From an uncultured Parafilimonas sp. (lineage in GTDB: Bacteria > Bacteroidota > Bacteroidia > Chitinophagales > Chitinophagaceae): 8,374 nt of DNA. Under the pieces are notes generated by a model that was not told where the DNA came from, did no database searches, and saw only the letters and a program-made list of their open reading frames with translations. Shown piece by piece: positions 1-6,882 of this stretch. Location: assembly GCA_937892395.1 (NCBI GenBank), contig CALAGJ010000190.1, positions 1 to 8,374 on the forward strand, given 5' to 3'. A program made the translations under genes and the position numbers. Every line of letters begins with the position of its first letter. The first letter of the stretch is position 1.

Positions 1-771
1 CTCATTATTTCCTACTGCCCTCTGCTGCGTATAAAAATCTTTAATATCAGGATATAGTATGTCGTAAGTGCCACAGATAATATGCAGGGGTGGCCATCCT
101 TCAATGGAAGCATTTTTAGGTGATAATAAAGGGTGATTTAATTTTACTCCATTTGAGAACCATTCTCCTATCTGTCTTAATGATGATTTACTTAAAATAG
201 GATCTTTAGACTCTAATGCATCAATTGCCGCATTAAAAAGGGTAATATCCAGCCATGGAAATAACAGCAATAATTGTTTTGGATAAATGTGGCTAATTTG
301 CATAAGGCCCATTACCAATGAAGCTCCACTTGAATCGCCCATCCATATTGTTTCCACATTTTTATATCGTTTTGAAATGGCTTCTATTGAACCTAATAAA
401 AAGTCATACACTTGTTGATAGTGATGCTCTGGTGTTTTTGGATAAACTAATAAGGATACAGAAACATTACATTCATTCATTAGATGTTTAATGAATTTCC
501 AATGTTGTGGCAGTGGCCCTCTTATATACGCACCGCCATGTATATAAACTACATGCTTAGTAACTTCTGCATTGTGACCAAGTATTTGATGTATAATACC
601 ATTTTGAAAAATTTCAGACTGTACTTCAAAATGCTTTTTAAAAAAAGGAGGTGGAGAAATTTCGTTTTTTCTCCGGCCCCTTTCAATATCTGCTACTTGT
701 GTAGGCCACCATTTTTTGTAATGTGTCCAAGTTAAAAATTGCCATACGAATTGACTTTTTAATGATGCCAT
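1..771 (-). CDS. Alpha/beta hydrolase, hormone-sensitive lipase type (partial, C-terminus off window)
   Basis: I translated this frame by hand from the minus strand: it is open from the ATG at 771 to the window edge (257 residues). It looks like an esterase/lipase of the HSL family (alpha/beta hydrolase fold 3), which hydrolyses carboxyl esters. Visible motifs are the oxyanion-hole HGGAY at residues 78-82 (HGGGx is the commoner form), the nucleophile elbow GDSSG at 145-149 with Ser147 as the expected nucleophile, and CGTYDILYPD at 233-242, where Asp237 fits the acid of the triad. The catalytic His should lie in the missing C-terminal part; family members are about 300 residues. There is no signal peptide. 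A basic, Trp-rich N-terminus (residues 1-40) precedes the fold and could associate with membrane. An in-frame TGA lies about 45 bases upstream of the ATG, so the gene is not longer than a few codons more. The gene is divergent from bshB1. The substrate is unknown. Confidence 0.88.
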   Translation of the reverse strand, partial: MASLKSQFVWQFLTWTHYKKWWPTQVADIERGRRKNEISPPPFFKKHFEVQSEIFQNGIIHQILGHNAEVTKHVVYIHGGAYIRGPLPQHWKFIKHLMNECNVSVSLLVYPKTPEHHYQQVYDFLLGSIEAISKRYKNVETIWMGDSSGASLVMGLMQISHIYPKQLLLLFPWLDITLFNAAIDALESKDPILSKSSLRQIGEWFSNGVKLNHPLLSPKNASIEGWPPLHIICGTYDILYPDIKDFYTQQRAVGNNE

Positions 772-812
772 TGACCATTGTATAAACAGCAATTTTAGGG
801 CTATTCATCATT

Positions 813-820
813 CAAAAATA
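813..820 (-). promoter_or_regulatory. Possible -7 element for the alpha/beta hydrolase
   Basis: Read on the minus strand this is TATTTTTG, matching the Bacteroidota -7 consensus TAnnTTTG. It lies 41 bases before the ATG at 771. I see no TTG at the usual 17-23 bases further upstream, and the region is very AT-rich, so a chance match is quite possible. Confidence 0.3.
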
Positions 821-869
821 ATTTTAATTTTGATTTTACATATCTGGTAGTTTGTGGGATATTTTTTAT

Positions 870-884
870 TTCCACTTCGTGGAA
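870..884. repeat. Perfect inverted repeat, 6-bp arms
   Basis: The arms TTCCAC (870-875) and GTGGAA (879-884) are perfectly complementary around a 3-base centre TTC. Neither strand has a T-run directly after it, so it does not look like an intrinsic terminator. Lying between two divergent genes, it could be a protein-binding operator, but nothing in the sequence identifies a regulator. Confidence 0.45.
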
Positions 885-1125
885 TGATGAACAAAATCTG
901 TGTTTTTTTAAATAACATAGCTATTCAAAAAATAAACGCCATTTTAGAAAGAAACCATTTATACAATATCATTTACAGTCTGAGATAAAATTTGTTTCAA
1001 AAAAAACGAAGACGATATCACTGCAGATTTATTTGGCAAAACAATACCCTCTCCATTTATTTTTATATCTCCTTAGAAATATTAGCTGATATATTGGTTA
1101 TAAAACTTTTAATCCACACATACAA

Positions 1126-1133
1126 TACATTTG
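1126..1133 (+). promoter_or_regulatory. -7 element for bshB1 operon
   Basis: TACATTTG matches the Bacteroidota -7 consensus TAnnTTTG exactly and ends 13 bases before the bshB1 ATG, which predicts a very short 5' leader. No TTG sits at the usual -33 spacing; the nearest upstream TTG (1094-1096) is 29 bases away, outside the normal range. The same octamer recurs before the HU-like gene. Confidence 0.55.
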
Positions 1134-1146
1134 CTTTTTTTAGCAA

Positions 1147-1878
1147 ATGATACAAGCAGATATACTCGCATTTGGCGTACATCCAGATGATGTAGAATTG
1201 GGTTGTGCCGGCACCCTATTAGCAGCCTCAAAGCAAGGTAAAATAACGGCAATCGTAGATCTAACACAAGGTGAACTCGGCACTCGTGGCACCGCAGCTA
1301 CCCGCAAAAAAGAAGCTACTGATGCAGCAGCAATTATGCAGGTGGCTTATAGAGAAAATTTAGAAATGGCTGACGGCTTTTTTACAAATGATGAAGCACA
1401 TCTCAGAAAAGTGATAACAAGTATCAGAAAATATCGTCCATCTATAGTATTGTGCAATGCTCCTGAGGATCGGCATCCAGATCATGGCCGCAGTAGCAAA
1501 TTAGTAGCTGATGCATGCTTTCTTTCAGGGCTTAGAAAAATTGAAACATCCTTTGAGGGTGCTGCACAGCAGAGTTGGCGGCCTTCTTATGTATTTCATT
1601 ATATTCAGGATAGGTATCTCAAACCCGATTTTGTTTTTGATATATCAGATTTTATGGATTTAAAAATGGAAGCTGTAATGGCTTATACAACTCAGTTTAA
1701 TACTACTGATAGCAGTGAGCCTCAAACCTATATTTCCACACCCGATTTTTTAGATGTTATAAAAGCAAGAGCATTGATGTTGGGTAAAAGGATAGGGGTG
1801 AAATATGCAGAAGGTTATATCACCACAAAAATACCGGGCATATCAAGTTTTGATGCATTTATTCAAGAAATAACCTAA
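1147..1878 (+). CDS. bshB1: Bacillithiol biosynthesis deacetylase BshB1
   Basis: A 243-residue PIG-L (LmbE-like) zinc deacetylase. In the family, BshB1 removes the acetyl group from N-acetylglucosaminyl-malate to give GlcN-malate, the second step of bacillithiol synthesis, in the cytoplasm. The fold's signature AFGVHPDDVELGCAG is at residues 8-22; His12, Asp15 and His113 fit the zinc ligands and Asp14 the general base. HPDHGR is at 110-115. QGELGTRG at 41-48 is characteristic of the BshB/MshB-like group. Length and the C-terminal YAEGY segment agree with BshB1 (about 240 residues). No signal peptide is present. The ATG is preceded by a -7 element and no clear ribosome binding site. The gene is first in an operon with the esterase, whose ATG overlaps its TAA by one base. 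bshA and bshC are not in the window. A different PIG-L deacetylase remains possible but less likely. Confidence 0.9.
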   Translation: MIQADILAFGVHPDDVELGCAGTLLAASKQGKITAIVDLTQGELGTRGTAATRKKEATDAAAIMQVAYRENLEMADGFFTNDEAHLRKVITSIRKYRPSIVLCNAPEDRHPDHGRSSKLVADACFLSGLRKIETSFEGAAQQSWRPSYVFHYIQDRYLKPDFVFDISDFMDLKMEAVMAYTTQFNTTDSSEPQTYISTPDFLDVIKARALMLGKRIGVKYAEGYITTKIPGISSFDAFIQEIT

Positions 1879-3002
1879 TGAAGTTCGCTGTCCACTTACT
1901 CATTGCTGTATTCATTTTTGCACATGCGGAAGTCTCTGCACAATTTTCAGTTACCATTCATATACAACATCCATCAACAGATGCAGTGTATCTGGCTGGA
2001 AATATAAATGGCTGGAATCCGGGTAGTGATGCGTATAAGTTCACTGATGGCATTCTTGTATTAAAAAACATAAGTGGATTAGTTGAATTCAAATTTACAA
2101 AAGGTTCTTGGAATCAAGTGGAAACAAATGCTGATGGTACAGATATTTCAAATAGGGTTATAAAAGTCAGCTCCGATACAAGCATTACCTGCTCCATAGC
2201 AGGTTGGAAAAAAAATGAGCAGGATATGAAACCAATGCATTCTGCTACACCACAAGTACAATTATTAAAAGATTCTTTTTATGTGCCACAATTAAATCGG
2301 TATAAAGCTATTTGGATTTATTTGCCTAAGAGTTATACCACATCAACTCAAAAAAGGTATCCGGTTTTGTATATGCATGATGGGCAAAATCTTTTTGATA
2401 AAGAAAGATCCGCCTACGGCGAATGGCAGATAGATGAAACAATAGACAGCATATCTGCAAATGGCTTGTATGAATCCATCATTGTAGGCATTGATAATGA
2501 TGCTGAGAAAAGAATCAATGAATATAATCCTTACAACAATGAAAGATTTGGAATAGGTGAAGGAGAAGCTTATCTGTCATTTATTGTGCATACACTTAAA
2601 CCCTATGTGGACAGTACACTGCGCACCATCACTGATGCCGAGCACTCTGCAATTGGAGGCAGTAGTATGGGAGCTTTGATATCTTTTTATGCTATGATAA
2701 AATATTCGAATACATTCGGCTGCGCCGGAATATTTTCTCCCTCATTCTGGATAGCTCCTCAGATAAAATATGAAACAGCGCAAACAATATTTACAGCCAA
2801 TGCTTTGTTTTATTTTTATGCAGGTGAAATGGAAAGTGATGAAATGATACCAGACATGCTTTCCATATTAAAAATGATTGATGATAAAAAATGCTGCAAA
2901 ACTTTTCTATTGAAAAATGCCTCTGGACAGCACAACGAAATTGCCTGGCGTACTCCCTTTGCTGATTTTTATAGCTGGTGGATGAAAAAAATTACTAAGT
3001 GA
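1878..3002 (+). CDS. Secreted esterase with N-terminal CBM48-like/E-set domain
   Basis: A 374-residue exported hydrolase. Residues 1-21 form a signal peptide with likely cleavage after VSA (before QFSVT), so it acts in the periplasm or outside. Residues about 23-110 look like a CBM48/AMPK-type or other E-set beta-sandwich (VYLAGNINGWNPG at 37-49 is typical), followed by an esterase D-like (PF00756) fold from about 125. That fold shows YMHDGQNLF at 165-173, the nucleophile elbow GGSSMG at 260-265 with Ser263 as expected nucleophile, and GQHNE at 350-354 with His352 as probable catalytic His. Known relatives include carbohydrate esterases and siderophore (Fes/IroE-like) esterases; the domain order fits either, so the substrate is open. 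It lacks a visible lipobox or C-terminal sorting domain. It starts within the bshB1 stop (TAATG), indicating translational coupling. No obvious functional link to bacillithiol is known. Confidence 0.87.
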   Translation: MKFAVHLLIAVFIFAHAEVSAQFSVTIHIQHPSTDAVYLAGNINGWNPGSDAYKFTDGILVLKNISGLVEFKFTKGSWNQVETNADGTDISNRVIKVSSDTSITCSIAGWKKNEQDMKPMHSATPQVQLLKDSFYVPQLNRYKAIWIYLPKSYTTSTQKRYPVLYMHDGQNLFDKERSAYGEWQIDETIDSISANGLYESIIVGIDNDAEKRINEYNPYNNERFGIGEGEAYLSFIVHTLKPYVDSTLRTITDAEHSAIGGSSMGALISFYAMIKYSNTFGCAGIFSPSFWIAPQIKYETAQTIFTANALFYFYAGEMESDEMIPDMLSILKMIDDKKCCKTFLLKNASGQHNEIAWRTPFADFYSWWMKKITK

Positions 3003-3102
3003 TAAGCTTACAGATAAGACCTTCAAGAAATCAACTGAATTAGAATAAGAGTTGAAATAAAAACGATGTCAACCCATTTTTTGCAACATAGTTGAGAAGA
3101 TT

Positions 3103-3137
3103 TTTGTGCATCCTATTTTACAACCAATTTACTTTTG
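3103..3137 (+). promoter_or_regulatory. Promoter of the copper ATPase gene (-33 TTTG, -7 TACTTTTG)
   Basis: TTTG at 3103-3106 and TACTTTTG at 3130-3137 are separated by 23 bases, matching the Bacteroidota two-part promoter at the upper end of its usual spacing. Only five bases lie between the -7 element and the ATG at 3143, so transcription should begin at or within a few bases of the start codon. This is the most complete promoter in the window. Confidence 0.6.
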
Positions 3138-3142
3138 CAAGT

Positions 3143-5272
3143 ATGAAAGGTGCTGAACGGATATTTTGGAAAGTTTCAGGCATGGACTGCACAACTTGTG
3201 CACTCAATATTACAAAATACCTCAATAATCAAGGACATGAAAATGTAAAAGTAAATTTTGCCGGAGGCGAAGTAAACTTTACACATACTGGCTCACAATC
3301 TTTGGCAGAAGCAGAGCAAGGCATTAATAAATTAGGATATACCGTAGTTTCAAAAGATAGATATGCTGATCATAGTTCTGCACATCATGATGCAGAAACC
3401 TTTACACAACATTGGATGTTTTTTATCTGTCTTTTTTGTACCCTTCCTTTACTACTGCACATGCTACCTGGAGTTGATATACACCTATTACACAATCCTT
3501 ATGTACAATGGGCATTTGCTTCTCCTGTTTATATCATCGGCATGTATTATTTTGGAAAAAGCGCCTGGTATAGTTTGCGAAATGGTATAGCCAATATGAA
3601 TGTACTTATTGTGTTGGGAGCCACTGCTGCCTACGGCTATAGTTTATACGGAATAGCATCTGGCAATGCCTCCGAATATCTTTTTTTTGAAACAACAGCA
3701 TCTATTATCACATTAGTATTTTTTGGAAATTATATGGAGTCTAAAGCTATATCCACGACTCAAAAAGCATTACAAAAATTAGTGTATAGCCAAAAGGTTA
3801 TGGCCAATATGATTGCTTATGACGATGCTCATCAGGAGCAAATTTTTCAAGTAGAAAATAATACCCTGCGAGTTGGTGATCTTATTTTAATAAACACAGG
3901 CGAACAAGTACCCATGGATTGTAAAATATTATGGGGTACTGTTATGGTCAATGAAGCCATTATAACAGGGGAGAGTTTGCCTGTAGAGCGAAATATCAAT
4001 GACAAACTCATTGGAGGCAGCATACTGGAATCAGGTTCTGCCAAAGCCTACATTACCGCCACCGGGGATGATGCTGTACTCAATCATATCATAAAACTCA
4101 TGCAAGAAGCTCAGGGGGAAAAACCTCCTGTACAATTATTGGCCGATAAAATAAGTGCCATTTTTGTACCATTGGTTGTTGGCATTTCATTACTCACATT
4201 TGCAGGTAATTATTTTTTTACTGATATTGGTTTTGGTAATAGTTTATTGAGAAGTATTGCCGTCTTGGTTATTGCTTGTCCTTGTGCTATGGGACTGGCC
4301 ACGCCTGCGGCGGTAGCGGTGGGTATGGGCCGTGCTGCACGTCATGGAATTCTTTTTAGAAATGCATCCAGCTTAGAATCTTTTAAAGACATAAAACAAG
4401 TAGTATTTGATAAAACCGGTACACTTACTACCGGGCAGTTTATCATCAGTCAGTTTGAAACAAGTATTGATGAACAAAGCTTTCAGCAAATAGTATATTC
4501 ATTAGAAAAATTTAGTTCACATCCACTTTCAAAAAGCATTGTAAAAGCATGGAAAACAAAGGATATCATCAGATGGGCAAGCACAGAAGAAATAAAAGGT
4601 ATTGGCATTAAAGCAACTGACAAGGCCGGAAATATTTTCATGGCAGGATCTTGGAAAATATTAAGCAATGCAACAGATAAATCGCACAACATTTATGTTA
4701 CAAAAAATGGTGATTTGATTGGATGGGCCAATCTTGAAGATGAGCTGAGAGCAGAGGTAAAAGATATTTTACAATGGTTAAAAGCTAAGCATATAAAAAC
4801 CATTTTGCTAAGTGGAGATAGAAAAGAGAAATGTGAAGCACTGGCTGCGCAATTGCAAATAGACGAAGTATATAGTGAGCAAAGTCCGGAACAAAAACTA
4901 GAAAAAATTGATATGTTTACACAGCAGTTTCCAACAGCTATGATTGGCGATGGCATCAATGATGCTCCTGCTTTGGCAAAAGCAACTATTGGCATATCGC
5001 TTAGTGAAGCAAGTCAACTGGCGGTACAAAGTGCAGGAGTGGTTCTTACAAACAATGGGTTGAAAAAACTACCGGAGGCCATGGGGCTTGGTAAGCATAC
5101 CTACATAACCATACAGCAAAATTTAGCTTGGGCTTTTTTATATAATATCATTGCCATACCAGTGGCTGCTTTTGGATTTTTATCACCCACATTTGGTGCA
5201 CTTATTATGGGCTTGAGTGATGTGGTACTTGCTATAAATTCGGTGCGGCTCAATTTTAAAAAAATTGTATAA
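3143..5272 (+). CDS. copA: Copper-exporting P1B-type ATPase (CopA-like)
   Basis: A 709-residue heavy-metal P-type ATPase that should pump Cu(I) out of the cytoplasm using ATP. In order: an HMA domain (about 5-70) with metal-binding GMDCTTC at 13-19; a His-rich linker (about 75-93); eight predicted membrane helices starting near 94; the actuator TGES at 275-278; CPC in helix 6 at 379-381; the phosphorylation motif DKTGT from Asp423; the nucleotide-domain HP at 460-461; and GDGINDAPA from 602. Helix 7 has Tyr667-Asn668, as expected for Cu(I) pumps. Helix 8 reads MGLSD at 689-693, where classical CopA has M-x-x-S-S. I chose ATG 3143 because the HMA fold starts directly after it; an in-frame TTG at 3092 lies upstream of the promoter. 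No copper chaperone or regulator gene is adjacent. Ag(I) is also a likely substrate; the sequence argues against Zn/Cd types, which lack this helix 7 YN pair. Confidence 0.93.
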   Translation: MKGAERIFWKVSGMDCTTCALNITKYLNNQGHENVKVNFAGGEVNFTHTGSQSLAEAEQGINKLGYTVVSKDRYADHSSAHHDAETFTQHWMFFICLFCTLPLLLHMLPGVDIHLLHNPYVQWAFASPVYIIGMYYFGKSAWYSLRNGIANMNVLIVLGATAAYGYSLYGIASGNASEYLFFETTASIITLVFFGNYMESKAISTTQKALQKLVYSQKVMANMIAYDDAHQEQIFQVENNTLRVGDLILINTGEQVPMDCKILWGTVMVNEAIITGESLPVERNINDKLIGGSILESGSAKAYITATGDDAVLNHIIKLMQEAQGEKPPVQLLADKISAIFVPLVVGISLLTFAGNYFFTDIGFGNSLLRSIAVLVIACPCAMGLATPAAVAVGMGRAARHGILFRNASSLESFKDIKQVVFDKTGTLTTGQFIISQFETSIDEQSFQQIVYSLEKFSSHPLSKSIVKAWKTKDIIRWASTEEIKGIGIKATDKAGNIFMAGSWKILSNATDKSHNIYVTKNGDLIGWANLEDELRAEVKDILQWLKAKHIKTILLSGDRKEKCEALAAQLQIDEVYSEQSPEQKLEKIDMFTQQFPTAMIGDGINDAPALAKATIGISLSEASQLAVQSAGVVLTNNGLKKLPEAMGLGKHTYITIQQNLAWAFLYNIIAIPVAAFGFLSPTFGALIMGLSDVVLAINSVRLNFKKIV

Positions 5273-5282
5273 ACAAGCAATC

Positions 5283-5309
5283 CACTGCGTAAAATTACAC
5301 TGCCGTAAA
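5283..5309 (+). repeat. Short imperfect direct repeat upstream of HU-like gene
   Basis: CACTGCGTAAA (5283-5293) and CACTGCCGTAAA (5298-5309) are near-copies spaced 15 bases start to start, differing by one inserted C. They lie between the ATPase stop and the next promoter. They might be an operator, or chance similarity in a short spacer. Confidence 0.35.
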
Positions 5310-5350
5310 TGTCTGTAAAATCAATAAGTCTCCATAGCGTTATTCTCCTT

Positions 5351-5358
5351 TACATTTG
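5351..5358 (+). promoter_or_regulatory. -7 element for HU-like/methyltransferase operon
   Basis: TACATTTG is identical to the element before bshB1 and matches TAnnTTTG. It ends 15 bases before the ATG at 5374. I see no TTG at -33 spacing. It also supports ATG 5374 over a further upstream start, and implies the unit is transcribed independently of the ATPase. Confidence 0.55.
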
Positions 5359-5373
5359 CTGCAATAATTGACT

Positions 5374-5946
5374 ATGATGGAGGAAATTCTACAATGCTGG
5401 CTTGCATCTCAACACAGGCTTGCTTTACCCGGTTTGGGTACATTGCAAATGGACACTGCTGCTGTGGAGTTAGATTTTATTAATAAGCGCATTACACCTC
5501 CCGTACAGCAAATTATTTTTGCCGAAGGCAGTATTAAAGCGGATAAAAACTTCTATCAATATCTTGCTAATAGTCTGCATACAGATGAAACAAATGCCAT
5601 TATTCAGTTCACAAATTTTGTAACTGAGCTTACCAATAAATTATATCAAGATGGCACCACAGCATTGAAAGGTATTGGCGAATTTACAAATGACAAAGAC
5701 AATAGGGCATCATTCCAGCCTTATCAATTTGCATTTGAATCCTACAGCATATTATCTGCAGAAAAAATACTCAGACATCAGGAAAGTTTTGATGTGCTTC
5801 AAGGTGATATGGCCAATAATTCCACAAATGCTGCATGGGAACTTGAGCAAGGTTCTAATGAGCAGATTGAAGACAAATGGTGGGTGGCTGCCTTGATATT
5901 ATTTGCCGTAGGCGCCATTGCTATACTATTTTATTTCCTTACCTGA
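5374..5946 (+). CDS. HU-CCDC81-like domain protein with C-terminal membrane anchor, no SPOR domain
   Basis: A 190-residue protein resembling the paired bacterial HU-CCDC81 domains (PF18174 and PF18175) common in Bacteroidota. Domain 1 spans about 3-60, with LPGLGTL at 18-24 and the TPP...IIFAEG segment typical of the HU arm region. Domain 2 spans about 62-135, with LKGIGEF giving a second HU-like turn. A polar linker leads to one predicted membrane helix at 169-189 (WWVAALILFAVGAIAILFYFL), and the protein ends one residue later. Related proteins usually continue past this helix into a periplasmic SPOR domain that binds denuded peptidoglycan; here that part is absent, leaving a tail-anchored form with both HU-like domains in the cytoplasm. 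ATG 5374 is preferred, and the next codon is also ATG; TTG 5368 is less likely. The methyltransferase gene starts 13 bases after the stop. DNA binding is not established, and the domain assignment is from recall of the family pattern. Confidence 0.72.
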   Translation: MMEEILQCWLASQHRLALPGLGTLQMDTAAVELDFINKRITPPVQQIIFAEGSIKADKNFYQYLANSLHTDETNAIIQFTNFVTELTNKLYQDGTTALKGIGEFTNDKDNRASFQPYQFAFESYSILSAEKILRHQESFDVLQGDMANNSTNAAWELEQGSNEQIEDKWWVAALILFAVGAIAILFYFLT

Positions 5947-5959
5947 TTATTGTTTTTTG

Positions 5960-6859
5960 ATGACCGGTACTGTTTATTATACTCATTGTCCTGCTTGCAA
6001 TCATGAAGATTTTTTAGAAATATTTACTGTGCAGGATTATACAGTTAGTAAAGAAAAATTTTTGCTGGTGCAATGTAAAAATTGCACTTTACGATTTACA
6101 CAGCATGTGCCCAATCAGCAATCCATAGGTGCATATTATAAAAGCGAAAATTATGTATCTCACACAGATACTGCTGAAGGGTATATCAATAAATTGTATC
6201 ACAAAGTAAGGAGGATAACCTTGCAATCTAAATCTGCACTCATCCAAAAAATAACCGGGATGAAGGCGGGTACTCTTTTAGATATAGGTGCAGGCACTGG
6301 TGCTTTTTTGCATACTATGCTGCACAAAGGTTGGCAAGTAAATGGACTGGAGCCGGATGCCGATGCCAGGCAGGTTGCTTTGAAAAAATATGAACTTAAA
6401 CTTCTGGATACTGATCATTTAGATCGCCTGCCACCACAGCATTTCGATGCTATTACCTTATGGCATGTAGTGGAGCATATACATGAGTTGAATGATTATT
6501 TTGAAAGGATTTATGCTCTGCTCAAGCCCGGTGGTAAATTATTTATTGCAGTACCAAACTATACCAGTTATGATGCAACGCACTATCGACAGTATTGGGC
6601 AGCGTATGATGTGCCAAGACATTTGTATCATTTTTCGCCGATGGCAATGGATTTATTTTTGCAAAAGCATCATTTAAAAATAATTACTCAAAAGCCCATG
6701 TGGTTTGATAGCTTTTATATCAGCATGATCAGCGAAAAATACCACACGGGAAATGACAATTTACTAAAGGCATTTTTAATAGGACTGCGCTCCAATATGA
6801 AGGTACTGTTTACAACATCTTCATGCAGTTCTGTTATATATATTGCAGAGAAAGATTGA
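5960..6859 (+). CDS. Class I SAM-dependent methyltransferase with N-terminal zinc ribbon
   Basis: A 299-residue methyltransferase of the Methyltransf_23 type. CPAC at residues 10-13 and CKNC at 39-42 form a probable four-Cys zinc ribbon. The SAM-binding core begins with LLDIGAGTGAF at 106-116 (motif I), an acidic residue Glu131 at the end of strand 2 (GLEPD), and HVVEH at 169-173, followed by LKPGGKLFIAVPN (motif III region). It is cytosolic, without membrane segments. Proteins of this architecture in Bacteroidota methylate diverse small molecules or glycan/lipid intermediates; nothing here tells which. ATG 5960 is chosen because it starts right before the zinc ribbon and leaves a 13-base gap from the previous stop; the open frame extends to 5918 inside the upstream gene but those codons look like read-through of its membrane helix. 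It is very likely co-transcribed with the HU-like gene, and converges with the TerC gene. Confidence 0.87.
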   Translation: MTGTVYYTHCPACNHEDFLEIFTVQDYTVSKEKFLLVQCKNCTLRFTQHVPNQQSIGAYYKSENYVSHTDTAEGYINKLYHKVRRITLQSKSALIQKITGMKAGTLLDIGAGTGAFLHTMLHKGWQVNGLEPDADARQVALKKYELKLLDTDHLDRLPPQHFDAITLWHVVEHIHELNDYFERIYALLKPGGKLFIAVPNYTSYDATHYRQYWAAYDVPRHLYHFSPMAMDLFLQKHHLKIITQKPMWFDSFYISMISEKYHTGNDNLLKAFLIGLRSNMKVLFTTSSCSSVIYIAEKD

Positions 6860-6882
6860 CAAGAAAATCTTCAGTTTTATTT

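Larger units (their letters stand above)
772..1146. other. Divergent intergenic region
   Basis: These 375 bases separate the divergently transcribed hydrolase and bshB1. They are strongly AT-rich, with no convincing open frame on either strand. They contain candidate -7 elements for both flanking genes and a small perfect inverted repeat at 870-884. I see no tRNA, riboswitch-like conserved core or terminator. Confidence 0.7.

Noticed and set aside
484..735. Plus-strand open frame of 83 codons
   Set aside because: It lies wholly inside the minus-strand alpha/beta hydrolase, whose frame carries recognisable HGG and GDSSG motifs; the plus-strand product has no recognisable features.
3092..3142. 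TTG start giving 17 extra residues on the copper ATPase
   Set aside because: It lies upstream of the -33/-7 promoter elements, and the added residues precede the HMA domain without matching it.
3847..4995. Minus-strand open frames inside the ATPase gene
   Set aside because: They are antisense to conserved P-type ATPase motifs and encode nothing recognisable.
5368..5373. TTG start for the HU-like protein
   Set aside because: Two tandem ATG codons follow immediately at 5374 and 5377, and the conserved domain begins there.
5918..5959. Upstream start for the methyltransferase within the HU-like gene
   Set aside because: The added residues are an out-of-frame reading of the membrane-helix codons; ATG 5960 sits directly before the zinc ribbon and after the upstream stop.
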